From Terfezia claveryi (lineage: Eukaryota; Ascomycota; Pezizomycetes; Pezizales; Pezizaceae): DNA of 64,000 bases. Location of the stretch: NCBI GenBank assembly GCA_015179025.1, contig WHUX01000080.1, forward strand, positions 1 to 64,000, written 5' to 3'. Within the stretch, counting starts at the first letter, position 1, and every line of letters starts with the position of its first letter. The notes under the pieces are model-generated. The model was not told where the DNA came from and did not search any database. It worked only from the letters and a program-made list of their open reading frames with translations. Both the position numbers and the translations under genes were made by a program. This document shows, in pieces, positions 1-9,710 of the stretch.

Positions 1-234
1 TCCTTGCCTTGCCTTGCCTTGTCTCTGCAGCCTAGCTGCCTCCCTTGACACATGCGGCAACTACTTCCGCGTGTCTCGTATCCCTTGCCCTCTGCCTCTC
101 TTGCCTCTTGCCCTTGCCTCCCGTCTCAGCCTCCCCCTGGTCACACACATAGCATTCCTACATGTGTGTTATCCTAGCCTTGCCCTTTCCCCAGCATACC
201 CCTTGGTCGCCTTGCCCCCAGAGCCGTCGTTACA
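1..234 (+). repeat. 3' end of a Gypsy LTR (truncated by window edge)
   Basis: The segment matches the last part of the LTRs of Gypsy A (5' LTR 632-1125, 3' LTR 6539-7033), including the stretch beginning CCTAGCTGCCTCCCTTGACA and the final CCGTCGTTACA. The LTR ends in CA at 234, and LINE coding sequence starts immediately after. The rest of this element lies upstream of the window. It may be a solo LTR or a 3' LTR; its left end is not visible. Confidence 0.75.
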
Positions 235-631
235 TCTAGAGTTTAATCATGGAGGAAAGATCCCCAAAACACCACCCTAGGCGTCACGATAGCCAGCAAT
301 TTTTCTTGGAAGGCCCATATCAATATTCGCACTTCCAAAGTGGCCAAGATACTCAAAGTACTTACAGATCTAGGCAACAGCAATGGTGGTATGAGCCCTA
401 AAGTCTTAAGGACGCTGTACACCTCATGCATCTGCAACATTTTCCTTTGGGAAGGATAGCTACTTAAGGATGATGATTATCATCTTCTGGAACCCATGAA
501 ATGTCTGGAATATAAGGCTCTGAGGAAGATTACCAGCAGCTACCATGGAGGCAGTCATGCGACCCTGGGTTTTATTGCCAACATAGAGCCCTTAGAGTAC
601 AAGTTAGCAGACATGCAACGATGCTGGGTAG
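235..631 (+). pseudogene. LINE ORF2 fragment: C-terminal part of reverse transcriptase region
   Basis: One frame reads a protein typical of the region after the RT fingers/palm of Tad/I-like LINEs. It contains TLGVTIASNFSWKAHI, then KVAKILKVL, then a Tyr/Trp-rich stretch and a segment resembling LEYKALRKI-GG-ATLGFIANIEPLEYKLADMQRCW. In-frame stops (for example TAG after IFLWEG) show decay. The fragment stops at 631 at the insertion point of Gypsy A and resumes at 7039. The insertion plus 5 bp duplication totals 6407 bp, and the observed frame shift between the two fragments matches this exactly. The 5' part of the LINE is missing; an LTR end abuts it at 234. Confidence 0.75.
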
Positions 632-1125
632 TGTCACAACCGTCCTTTCCTAGCCAGGTTTGAGAGTCAGACGGGATTCCGTCCGACTCTCGTTATTGTT
701 GGTTGATATCATGTTATCTCTATTCCCGAGATAAGGGGTCTCGGGAACCTTATTCCTTCCGGTGGCCTTGGCTAGGAAGGAAGCCTGTATATATAGCTTG
801 CTCTCTCCGCCCCCTCGTTGGATCCCTATCCAACGTCTTGTATATCCAATACAGGGCCTTGCTTCTCTCCACGTTGGTGCATCTCCCTTGTGCACCTCCT
901 TGTCTCACCTCGACTCTGCAGCCCTGCTGCCTACCTTGACACACGCGGCAACTGCTTCCGCGTATCTCGTGTCCCCTGCCCTCTGCCCCTCTTGCCTCTT
1001 GCCCTTGCCTCCCGTCTCAGCCTCCCCTTGGTCACATATGTAGTGTTCCTACGTGTGTGTTATCCTAGCCTTGCCCTTGCCCCGGCGTACCCCTTGGTCG
1101 CCTTGCCCCCAGAGCCGTCTCTACA
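632..1125 (+). repeat. Gypsy A 5' LTR (494 bp)
   Basis: Begins TGTCACAACCGTCC and ends TCTCTACA. A TATATATA box lies near 788-795, consistent with the LTR promoter. The segment after the LTR (CTACGTTGGATCC, then CCAACTGGTACG) is conserved in all related elements of this window and must contain the primer-binding site, although I cannot match it confidently to a tRNA. Confidence 0.9.
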
Positions 1126-1161
1126 CTACGTTGGATCCTTTGGACCAACTGGTACGCAGTC

Positions 1162-2394
1162 ATGTCAGGAGCAGCTCTCCCACCACCCACTGTCAGGTTT
1201 CAAACCTGGAGGAGCTCCCCCATACCCTCAGGCTTGAACGAGTTGAATGCCTACCATCGAGAAATCATCAATATCTTCGAGGCCATAGATGCCATCGGGG
1301 CCGAACTCGGCAACAGCCTGGCCGTGGCTGAAAACAGCCTGGCTGTGGCTGAAAACAGCCTGGACGTGGCTGAACAAAAATTGAGATCCGCTGACGAAGA
1401 GATCATGGTCCTCCAGACCGATCTCGACTATCTGAACCTTGCCCTAGCCAGCAAACGGACTACTGTCCAAAACCTCAGCTGCGCTCTAGGGAACCTTGCA
1501 ATACCAACAGCAGCCAGTAGCAACAAGACCGAAAGCATTCCAACACCCCCCAAGTTCAATGGGGACCGGGTTTGCCTACGAGCCTGGAAAAATGCTGTCA
1601 ATCTCAAGCTGAATGGGGATTCTGCCAGATTCCCGTCAGAACAACATCGACTGGCATACGTTTTCGCCTTGCTGGAGGGGAAAGCTTGTGACCAGATCCA
1701 GCCATATGTCCTCGAAACCAGGATCAAGCTTGACGATATCTCGGCCCTTTTCACAGTCCTGGATAGGGCGTTCGGGGACCCCGTTGCCGTTGGTACTGCC
1801 AGTAGAGCCCTCCGAGCCCTCAGGCAGAAAAACACCGATCTGTCCACTTATGTGGCAGAATTCTCGAGATTGGCGGCGGAGGTCCGATGGAATGACCAGT
1901 CTAAACTGGAGCAATTCCAGGAAGGGCTAAATGACGAAATCCAGCAGGCCATGGTCAGCCTCCCGGAAGCCAAAACCCTTGACGAATTCATTGACCAGGC
2001 TTCCCGGGTAGAACAGCGGATGTCCCGGCTCCGCAACTGCCCCACGTACAGGCCAGCATCCCGTCTCCCACAGCCTCAGCCTCAGCCTCAGCAACACCAT
2101 GCCACCAAAGCAGCTCAGGCCCCTGCCCCCGCCAATCAACCAGCACACCCATCGTTGGTGGCAGGAGGACCCACCCCTATGGATTTATCATCAGGCAGAC
2201 CCCGCCTGACCCAAGAAGAGAGGGAACGCCACCAGAATAATGGGCTATGCATAGCCTGTGGGAAGGCCGACCACTTCATTGCGGCTTGCCCCCTTCGAAA
2301 GAATCGCTCCCTCGCCATCCATGCTATCTCCGATACCCCAGTGCCCAGGATTGCGGAGGTTGATGAGTCGGGAAAAGCCCTGTCCCTTGCCTAG
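1162..2394 (+). CDS. gag: Gypsy A Gag polyprotein
   Basis: An intact 410-residue Gag, starting MSGAALPPP just after the LTR and PBS region. Residues about 50-75 carry a tandem seven-residue expansion (AVAENSL-like, three copies) that is single in Gypsy C. The middle (around 120-290) is the retrotransposon Gag domain with the WNDQSKLEQFQEGL segment. Near the C terminus is a Pro/Gln-rich linker and a CCHC zinc knuckle, CIACGKADHFIAAC. Gag packages the element RNA and forms the particle. The ORF ends at TAG 2392-2394 and overlaps the pol frame at a -1 slippery site. Confidence 0.9.
   Translation: MSGAALPPPTVRFQTWRSSPIPSGLNELNAYHREIINIFEAIDAIGAELGNSLAVAENSLAVAENSLDVAEQKLRSADEEIMVLQTDLDYLNLALASKRTTVQNLSCALGNLAIPTAASSNKTESIPTPPKFNGDRVCLRAWKNAVNLKLNGDSARFPSEQHRLAYVFALLEGKACDQIQPYVLETRIKLDDISALFTVLDRAFGDPVAVGTASRALRALRQKNTDLSTYVAEFSRLAAEVRWNDQSKLEQFQEGLNDEIQQAMVSLPEAKTLDEFIDQASRVEQRMSRLRNCPTYRPASRLPQPQPQPQQHHATKAAQAPAPANQPAHPSLVAGGPTPMDLSSGRPRLTQEERERHQNNGLCIACGKADHFIAACPLRKNRSLAIHAISDTPVPRIAEVDESGKALSLA
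2370..2376 (+). promoter_or_regulatory. Putative -1 ribosomal frameshift heptamer G GGA AAA at the gag-pol overlap
   Basis: In the gag frame the codons are TCG GGA AAA, i.e. GGGAAAA in the canonical X XXY YYZ arrangement, 16 nt before the gag stop. Pol is in the -1 frame and is open from just after two TGA codons (2361-2366) through the gag stop. The same heptamer in the same frame occurs in Gypsy C (39036-39030, minus) and Gypsy E (50438-50432, minus). In the decayed B1 and B2 copies the first G is A. I did not verify a downstream pseudoknot. Confidence 0.6.
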
Positions 2395-5108
2395 TTACTA
2401 ACACTAGCAAGGGACCTGCCCCAGGCCATTTGTCTTTGTCTGCATTTTCTGTTTCTTCTACTGTTGATGAATCTCGCTTGTTCAGCAAGCATTTTGTTGT
2501 ATCTATCTCCCTCAGAATCAATGATAGAACAATCAATACGTCAGCACTTATAGATTGTGGAGCTTCAGGAATTGCATTCATTGACCAAGCCTTTGTCAGT
2601 AAATTCTCTATACCCATGTCCAAGCTCAAAACCCTCCATATCCTGGATGTTATTGACGGTCGACCCATCTCCTCCGGGGATATCACCGATATTGCGTGCT
2701 TGCCTGCCCTGGTGGGGGATCACTCCGAGGCCAACCTCCCCATGTTCGTCACTAAGCTAAAATACCCAATTGTCCTCGGAATCCCCTGGCTTAGAATGTA
2801 CGATATATTAGTCAGCTTTGGCTCGTACACCCTGCAGTTCAATAGCCAGTATTGCCAAAAACACTGTGGAAATCCAAAGGCCACCATTACTGGGCTGTGT
2901 GCCTTGCCACCCCCGATAACTCACCCGACCCAGGTAGTACATCAGCATGCGCACATCGGTGCCAATCCCCCTGTTCCCCCAATTTCCCCTGTTGTACTGC
3001 CTCCAAAACCTCTGAATGTTAGCTTTATTGGAGCAGAGGCTTTCGCTTACCTCACCAGGAGGCACAAGCTGAAGGCTCACGCTCTGTCCATACATGAGGT
3101 AAACCTGGAGATTGACAAAATGAGGTCTAAAGAGGAGTGGAAGTCCATGGTCCCCAACGAATACCACGAATTCATCGACCTGTTCTCGGAGAAGGCTGCA
3201 GAAAAGCTCGCACCCCACCAGCCATATGATCACACTATTCCACTAATAGAGGGTAAGACCCCCCACTATGGGCCCCTTTACGGAATGTCCCGGTTAGAGC
3301 TGGAAGCTTTGAAGAAATACTTGGAAGAAAACCTCAACAAGAGCTTCATTCGCCACAGCTCCTTTCCAGCAGGTGCTCCGGTGCTATTCGTGAAGAAGTC
3401 GGATGGCTTCCTTCAGTTGTGTGTTGATTATCGTGGCCTGAACGAAATAACGGTCAAAAACAGATACCCCCTACCTCTGATTCAGGAGACATTAGCCAGG
3501 CTTTCCAAGGCGAAATGGTTTACCAAATCAGACTTGCGAGGGCATACAACCTGGTACGGATCGCCGAAGGGGAGGAGTGGAAAACGGCCTTCCAGATACG
3601 TTACGGCCACTTCGAGTACAACATCATGCCCTTTGGCCTAACTAAAGCCCCGGCCTCTTTCCAACACTTTATTAACGACACTCTGTGAGACTTCCTGGAT
3701 GTGTTCTGCATGGCTTACCTTGACGATATCTTGATATATTCAGATACTCTGGCAGAGCACAAAATCCATGTCAGGCAAGTCTTAGAGAAGCTGGAGCAGG
3801 CTGGGCTGTACCTTAAGCCTGAAAAATGCGAATTCCACATCCAAGAAGTGAAGTACCTGGGCTTAATCATAACCATGGAAGGTATTAGGATGGACCCCGC
3901 CAAAGTTGCTACAATCCAAGAGTGGGAAACCCCAGCCAATTTGAAGAATGTACAAGCCTTCCTAAGATTTGCCAACTTCTACCGCCGATTTATCCTGGGA
4001 TACTCAAGGATCGCGGCACCCCTGATGGCCCTGACGAAAACGAAGGTAGAAGCTGGCTCACACCTGACGAAAAGGGCCTTCCAGTGGAATCCAGAAGCCC
4101 AATCCGCCTTCCAGAACCTCAAGGAAGCCTTTTGCTCAGCACCGATCCTGGCCCATTTCAACCCTGACCAGGAATGTGTCGTCGAAACTGATGCTTCTGA
4201 CTATATTTCCGAGGGAATCCTGTCCCAGAACGACGAAAACGGGGTCCTCCACCCCGTGGCCTACTTCTCGAAAAAACACTCCCCAGCTGAGTGCAACTAC
4301 GAGATCTATGATAAAGAGCTGATGGCCATCGTGCGAGCGTTCGAAGAATGGAGGCCACATCTAGAGTCAGCCAAGGGGATCATCGAGGTATTATCTGACC
4401 ACAAAAACCTTGAGTATTTTACAACCACCAAGCTGCTTAACCGAAGGCAAGCTAGGTGGTCGGAGTTCTTATCTCGGTTCAACTTCAAGATCAGATACCG
4501 GCCAGGAAAGGCTGGGGGCAAGCCCGATGCATTAACACGGAGATCAGGAGATCTCCCTAAAGGGGGGATGAAAGGCCAAAATACCAAAATCAGGTGGTAT
4601 TGAAGCTCCAAAACCTTGACCTGGCGGCCAATGTCCTTACTGAGGCTGACCTCCGACAACTAGTGAGACAGGCATATATGGACGACCCCCTAGCCAAGGA
4701 AATTATCACTGCAGTGGATTCTGGCCAGTGCCGCCACCCCAAGATCTCCCTAGCTGAGTGTACCATTCAGGAAGGCCTCCTCTACCACCTCAAATGGCTG
4801 TATGTGCCGGAAGGAGAGCTGCACCTTCGATTGATCAAGGAACACCATGACAGCCTGGTTGCAGGTCACCCTGGAGTGGCCAAAACGTTAGAGCTTCTAG
4901 CCAGGGAATACACATGGATTGACCAACAGAAGGATATGGAGTGGTACGTACGGAACTGCCACATTTGCAAGAGTGCTAAGCCTGTCCGCCATGCTCCTTA
5001 TGGGACCCTGAAGCCCCTGGAGATCCCAGACCAGCCTTGGCAACACCTAACCATGGACTTTGTGACTGGGTTGCCGGAGGATTCAGGGTTTAACGCTATT
5101 CTTATGGT

Positions 5109-5356
5109 CATCAGCAAGAAAAAAGTGGCATCGGGATGCCAGGTGGTGTCTCCAGGAGACAGGGTTGTCTCTTGTGTCTTTTGTGTCTTTTGTGTCTCCT
5201 GGATATCTCCTGAGTGTCTCCTATGTGTCTCCTGGTGTCTCCTAGTGTCTCCAGGAGACACCAGGAGACATTCTGCCAATCGTGGAGACACATCTTGTCT
5301 CCAGTGGCATTACTGTCTCTAGAGACACTAGAGACAAACTATTTTCTTTCCTGATG
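5109..5356. mobile_element. 248 bp CATCAG-ended non-autonomous element inserted in the Gypsy A integrase
   Basis: The insert interrupts the integrase core between ILMV and VDRLTK. It starts CATCAGCAAGAAAAAAGT and ends ACTATTTTCTTTCCTGATG, giving short imperfect inverted ends. The host dinucleotide GT flanks both sides (5107-5108 and 5357-5358). Removal of 250 bp gives the expected ILMVVDRL reading and explains the frame change between the two integrase parts. The interior is a run of GTGTCTCCTG and CAGGAGACAC motifs (5150-5330) that forms nested palindromes. No coding capacity. The ends resemble those of the larger CATCAG elements at 46633 and 55146. Confidence 0.75.
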
Positions 5357-6521
5357 GTAGTAGACCGATTGACCAAAATGAGGCATATTATACCTTGCCA
5401 TGATACCTGTTCTGCCCAGGACATCGCCGGCCTCTACCTCAACCATGTATTCCGCTACCATGGTCTCCCCAAGTTTGTCATCTCGAACTGCGGCCCCCAA
5501 TTCGTCTCGGACTTCTGGAAGGTATTCTGCAAGCTTCTGGGAATCAACCTACACCTCTCCATGGTGTATCACCCCCAAACAGATGGTCAGTCCGAGCGAA
5601 TGAATGCAATCATGGAGCAGTACCTGAGAGCATACGTCAATTACCAGCAAAACAACTGGGTTTCGCTGCTAGCAACCTGTGAGTTCGCCACTAACAACCA
5701 TTTCTCGGAGTCTCTAAAAACCTTCCTGTTCCTGGCCAATTATGGCTGGCACCCTCGTTTCATGGAATCTCTAGCACCTTTGCACAAGGCCAGGGAGAAC
5801 ACCCCAGCTAAGGAGTTTGTCTCGGAGATTGCTGAGTTGCACTCCACCCTAAGAGCCGAACTGGTATATGCTCAAGCTAGGCCAGCAGAGTATGCCAATG
5901 GATCACGGTTGCCAGCCCCAAGGTACCAGCCTGGAGACAAGGTATGGCTTTCTAGCAGACACTTCCGGACAGAACGGCCCTCCCGTAAGCTGGATCACAA
6001 GTTTCTAGGTCCCTACGAGGTGTTAGCGGCTATGGGCACTCATGCTTACCGACTGAGGTTTCCCAGGGAGATCAAGCACCATCCGGTCATTCATGTCTCG
6101 GAGATCGAGCCAGCCACCGACGATCCCCTTCCAGGGCAAAAGCACCCCCCCCCTCCTTCCGTGGTGATTGCAGGTGAAGAGGAGTGGGAGGTTGAGGAGG
6201 TACTGGACTCCAGGAAACGTTATGGATGAGTTCAGTACAAGGTCAAATGGTTAGGGGACGAGGAGACCACCTGGCAACCAGCAGAGGATCTGGAAAACAC
6301 CCCTGACCTGGTCACCCTATTCCACCAGCGTTACCCTCTCAAGCCTCGCCCAGCTGAATGATATTTTTGTCTTGTCTTCATTGATTTGGAGTTGGAATTA
6401 TGATTGTTGTTTCTGTTGTTGTCAGGTTGTCCAGCGTTGGGGTTGTGTTATGGGTTATTGGTTATTTGCCTGTCTTGTTTGTTTGTTTTTTTCGCCTTGC
6501 CTTACGTCGCTGGGGCTCCGA

Positions 6522-6538
6522 GCCTAAAGGGGGGATAG
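6522..6538 (+). other. Gypsy A polypurine tract
   Basis: Purine-rich AAAGGGGGGATAG immediately precedes the 3' LTR, as expected for the plus-strand primer. The same tract precedes the 3' LTR of Gypsy C (35078-35092, minus) and a shorter version (AGAGGGGGATAG) precedes that of B2. Confidence 0.75.
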
Positions 6539-7033
6539 TGTCACAACCGTCCTTTCCTAGCCAGGTTTGAGAGTCAGATGGGATTCCGTCCAACTCTCAT
6601 TATTGTTGGTTGATATCGTTGTTATCTCTGTTCCCGAGATAAGGGGTCTCGGGAACATTATTCCTTCCGGTGGCCTTGGCCAGGAAGGAAGCCTGTATAT
6701 ATAGCTTGCTCTCTCCGCCCTCTCGTTGGATCCCCATCCAACGTCTTGTATATCCAATACAGGGCCTTGCTTCTCTCTACGTTGGTGCATCTCCCTTGTG
6801 CACCTCCTTGTCTCACCTCGACTCTGCAGCCCTGCTGCCCACCTTGACACACGCGGCAACTGCTTCCGCGTGTCTCGTGTCCCCTGCCCTCTGCCCCTCT
6901 TGCCTCTTGCCCTTGCCTCCCATCTCAGCCTCCCCCTGGTCACACACGTAGCGTTCCTATGTGTATGTTATCCTAGCCTTGCCCTTGCCCCGGCATACCC
7001 CTTGGTCGCCTTGCCCCCAGAGCTGTCGCTACA
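6539..7033 (+). repeat. Gypsy A 3' LTR (495 bp)
   Basis: Begins TGTCACAACCGTCC and ends GTCGCTACA. It aligns end to end with 632-1125 with about 20 differences, mainly C/T and G/A exchanges. Confidence 0.9.
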
Positions 7034-7038
7034 GGCAG

Positions 7039-8114
7039 CAAGAGCGATAAGGACGGGAGACACGGCTATCAGACAGTACTTGGAAGGAGACCCATCATGG
7101 CAAATCTTCAATAACCCTCACTCTACAAGGACAGCCATCTAGGAATCTTTTTTCTCAACCGGAGCTGACTTCAACAACATCTCCTGAAGTGACTGAGACA
7201 ACACTACCCATTTTCCAATTATCTATGAAGAAATCCTTGACCCAAAGTCCGAGAACTCTAAGATTCTAGGCTATTGGGCAGCTAAGATAGGAACAATTCT
7301 GGACGAAAGATGGAGAATCTGTTTTACAGATGGTACTAGACAGGGGAATGAAGCAGCCAGTGGGGTATATAGTAAGAATCAGACAGGAAACCCAACAAGA
7401 GACTACGGAGGCTTCCTAGTGGACCAGGCTACAGTGGTAGACAGTGAATTATTCGCAATGTTACTCACCTTAGAAAATGAGGACGCTGACATGCTCGCCA
7501 TTCTCTCAGACTTGCAAGCCACAGTCCAAACCGTAGTAAACCTAAGCAAGGGTTCCCCCCCCTGTTCATATATAGAAGAGGGAATCAAAACGGCATTGGT
7601 CAACAACCCATATAGGGACCTCTGGTTATCATAGGTCAGAGGACACATCGGGATAGCTGGTAACGAAAGGGCAGACAGCAATGCCAGTTTCAACTCGCAT
7701 CTAGCCACACTAATTAGGAGCAAAAAGATCTCAACGGAAGGGGGCGTACGAGCAGCCTCTTAAGTGATATGGAAGAAGGCACGCACGACTGCAGGTTTTG
7801 GCATAAGACGAACCAAGTGGGACCGCCAGGCCCTATCGGCATATACATGGCTATGCACAAACCGAGGTCTGCAGAGAAGCTGGCTCCACCACATCAAGAA
7901 AGCGGATTCGCCAGAATGCCCATGTGGCCACCCTTCGGAAACAGGATCCCATATCACGTTCGCCTGTCCACATTTCAGATGCATCAGAATGACATTCCTA
8001 GACGGCAGGAGCAGCTGGTAAGAGCTCGACAAGCCGGTATGGAGGAAAGAGGGGGAAGAGACTTTTGAAGCGACCAAGGCCTTTTTCAAGCTCTTATATC
8101 ATGAGCTCAATTAG
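7039..8114 (+). pseudogene. LINE ORF2 C-terminus: RNase H domain and Cys-rich zinc finger
   Basis: Continues the reading frame of 235-631 after removal of Gypsy A. The RNase H domain shows the DEDD set: CFTDGTRQG (about 7320), DSELFA (about 7441), ILSDLQA (about 7500) and GNERAD (about 7660). A C-terminal Cys-rich motif, CPCGHPSETGSHITFACPHF (about 7915-7975), is the usual ending of fungal Tad1/I-type LINEs with RNase H. TAG codons near 7633 and 7760 disrupt it. The final stop at 8112-8114 follows ATKAFFKLLYHELN. Confidence 0.8.
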
Positions 8115-8477
8115 TCCAATTATTTACGAATTTCATTGCACATGTCCCATTTCAGTAACTTCTGACACGTGTCCATACTATTCCATGCTATTTGGGGTAT
8201 CATTTCATCCAGTCACATGATGCTATCTACTCGTGTCATTCTTTATTAGTCCCATTGGTTATCTTATTTCATTAACCTTTTTTCATAAGTCCAGCCCTAT
8301 TTCCCTTCAGTTCTTCAGAGTAGAAGGCTCAGCTTGGGGCCTCCTCTCCGCCTGTGTACTTAGTTTACGCGGGGTTGGCAAACCCCCTTCAATCCACCCG
8401 CGTTTCCGGGTGGCTCCTCATGGCCCCCCTAACAGGGCCGCATAGGCAGTAACTAGTTTTAAAAAAAAAAAAAAAAA
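8115..8477 (+). mobile_element. LINE 3' UTR and poly(A) tail
   Basis: About 345 bp of non-coding sequence follow the LINE stop and end in 17 A residues (8461-8477), the mark of target-primed reverse transcription. The segment at 8395-8455 (CGGGTGGCTCCTCATGGCCC, then GGGCCGCATAGG) recurs in reverse orientation at 53540-53600, where it is again the 3' end of a LINE-like insert. Confidence 0.8.
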
Positions 8478-9242
8478 TATTGCCACTTCTCTTATTATCC
8501 CCTATCTCATTGTCTTCGGAAAGTCTAAATTGTCGGCCTTAGCAGTTGGCCTTGGCAACTATGGTTTTCCTATATATATACTTCCCTTCCCCGGGCTTTA
8601 TCCCTTTGCTCATTATTCCTAGCATATTATAGTGAGTAATAGAGAGAGCATTAGAGCGAGAATTAAAGCGTGCATTAGAGCGAGAGTTAGATCGATGGAT
8701 ACAACGAGAGTTAGAGCGAACCTTAGGCCAAGAGTTAGAGCGAAGCTTAGGCCAAGCATTAGAGTAATTGTTGCTGCATATATGTTCCATGTACATATCT
8801 ATTGCTAAATACTACTCTGTATATATAATAATTGGGGAATGCAATGAATATTTCTGCTGCATATATATACAAAGGTTGCAAACCCGGCTACATAGCTGGC
8901 TGGTGTAAGAACGTAGCAGATGCAAGCTGTAAGCGGGTTGTGTTTACCCACCAAGTACGCCGGGACAAAGGTTGCATGTATGCTTGCGTCCCAGGCACGG
9001 GGGCAACGTCCCAGTGTGCATCCCAGATGCGAGAGCAACTGCCCAGCATTGGTGTTGCATCCCAGGCGTGTGAGCAATGTTACAGTGTATCCTAGATGTG
9101 AGCGCAACTACCCAGTATTGGTGTTACGTCACAGGCGAGGGGGTAACGTTCTAGTACGCCCAGACACACAGGACGCACAGGATGCAAACTCGCGTCCGAA
9201 TGCTTGGTGGTACGTCCTAACATACATTTTTTTTTGCTGATG
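8478..9242. mobile_element. Composite non-autonomous element: foldback-arm sequence plus CATCAG-type end
   Basis: The left part (8478-8850) matches one arm of the foldback element at 21840-23160: the TTCGGAAAGTCTA box, TATATATACTTCC, then degenerate 12 bp units of the type AGCGAGTATTAG. The right part (8935-9230) carries degenerate GGACGCAAC-like repeats similar to 55160-55390 and ends in TTTTTTTTTGCTGATG. That is the reverse complement of the CATCAGCAAAAA end seen at 46633, 48634 and 55146. The left terminus is not visible; the LINE poly(A) abuts it. No credible coding region. Confidence 0.55.
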
Positions 9243-9674
9243 GCGTACTGTCATTGGATCCCTATCCAATGTCTTGTATACCCAATATAGGACCTTGCTT
9301 CTCCCAGCGCTTGTGTACCTCCCTTGTGCATATCCTTGTCTCGTACAACCAACTCTGCAGCATAGCTGCCTCCCTCCGATACACGCAGCAATCACTTCTA
9401 TATGTCTCATATCCTTGTCTCTTGCCTCCAGCTCTTGCCCCGTCCCAGTCTTCCCCTGATCACATATGTAGCATTCCTACGTGTGTCTTGCCCTAGCCTC
9501 TGCCTTCTGAACATCCTGCCCCCCGTGACATCATCAGTGATATCCGTGACAGGTGTCCGTAACAAGCCTAGTTTTCCTAGTCATACACATAGCGCTTCTA
9601 CGTGTGTCTCACCTCGTTCCTGTCCTCGCCCCGGTGTACCCCTTGGTCGCCTTATCCCCAGGGCTGTCGTAACA
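9243..9674 (+). repeat. Gypsy B1 partial 5' LTR
   Basis: Contains the LTR blocks TTGGATCCCTATCCAATGTC, CCTTGCTTCTCCCAG and GTGTACCCCTTGGTCGCC and ends GTCGTAACA before CTACGTTGGATCC. Its upstream third, including the TGT start, is absent. Confidence 0.75.
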
Positions 9675-9710
9675 CTACGTTGGATCCTCTGGACCAACTG
9701 GTACGCAATC

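Larger units (their letters stand above)
2367..6361 (+). pseudogene. pol: Gypsy A Pol: protease, RT, RNase H, integrase, chromodomain (disrupted)
   Basis: Protease: SALIDCGASGIAFID near 2545-2590 holds the catalytic Asp. RT: the block from about 3250 contains [37 protein letters not shown] and the active-site YLDDIL at 3716. RNase H follows with VETDASDY and [12 protein letters not shown]. Integrase: H2C2 zinc finger (HHDSLVAGHPGV ... CHICKSAKP) and core with MDFVTGLPED, SNCGPQF and GQSERMN for the DDE triad. C-terminal chromodomain: EEEWEVEEVLDSRKRYG, then VQYKVKWLGDEETTW. Lesions: one-base deletion near 3552, TGA 3686, one-base deletion near 4570, insertion at 5109-5356, TGA 6227. Both TGA codons are CGA in Gypsy C. 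Confidence 0.9.
632..7033 (+). mobile_element. Gypsy A: full-length Ty3/Gypsy chromodomain (chromovirus) retrotransposon inserted in a LINE
   Basis: The element is 6402 bp with LTRs at both ends (TGTCACAACC...CTACA), gag and pol in order, a C-terminal chromodomain and a purine tract before the 3' LTR. The flanking 5 bp are GGTAG (627-631) and GGCAG (7034-7038), a target duplication with one mismatch. The order protease-RT-RNase H-integrase-chromodomain places it among chromoviruses. It is inactive: pol has frameshifts near 3550 and 4570, TGA codons at 3686 and 6227, and a 248 bp insertion in the integrase. The LTRs differ at roughly 20 positions, mostly transitions, so it is older than Gypsy C of the same family. 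Confidence 0.92.

Noticed and set aside
1126..1160. Specific primer tRNA for the Gypsy family
   Set aside because: The region is conserved, but I could not match TTGGATCC or CCAACTGGTACG to a tRNA 3' end with confidence; self-priming is also possible.
818..1237. ORFs of 60-140 residues inside the LTRs (also at 6726, 12326, 34427, 40038)
   Set aside because: They lie within LTR sequence, differ in length between copies and do not resemble any domain; they exist because the LTR is C-rich and stop-poor.
5104..5358. Eight-base duplication ATGGTCAT/ATGGTAGT at the small insertion
   Set aside because: It requires two mismatches and leaves two extra residues in the integrase; a 2 bp GT duplication with CATCAG ends restores the expected protein exactly.
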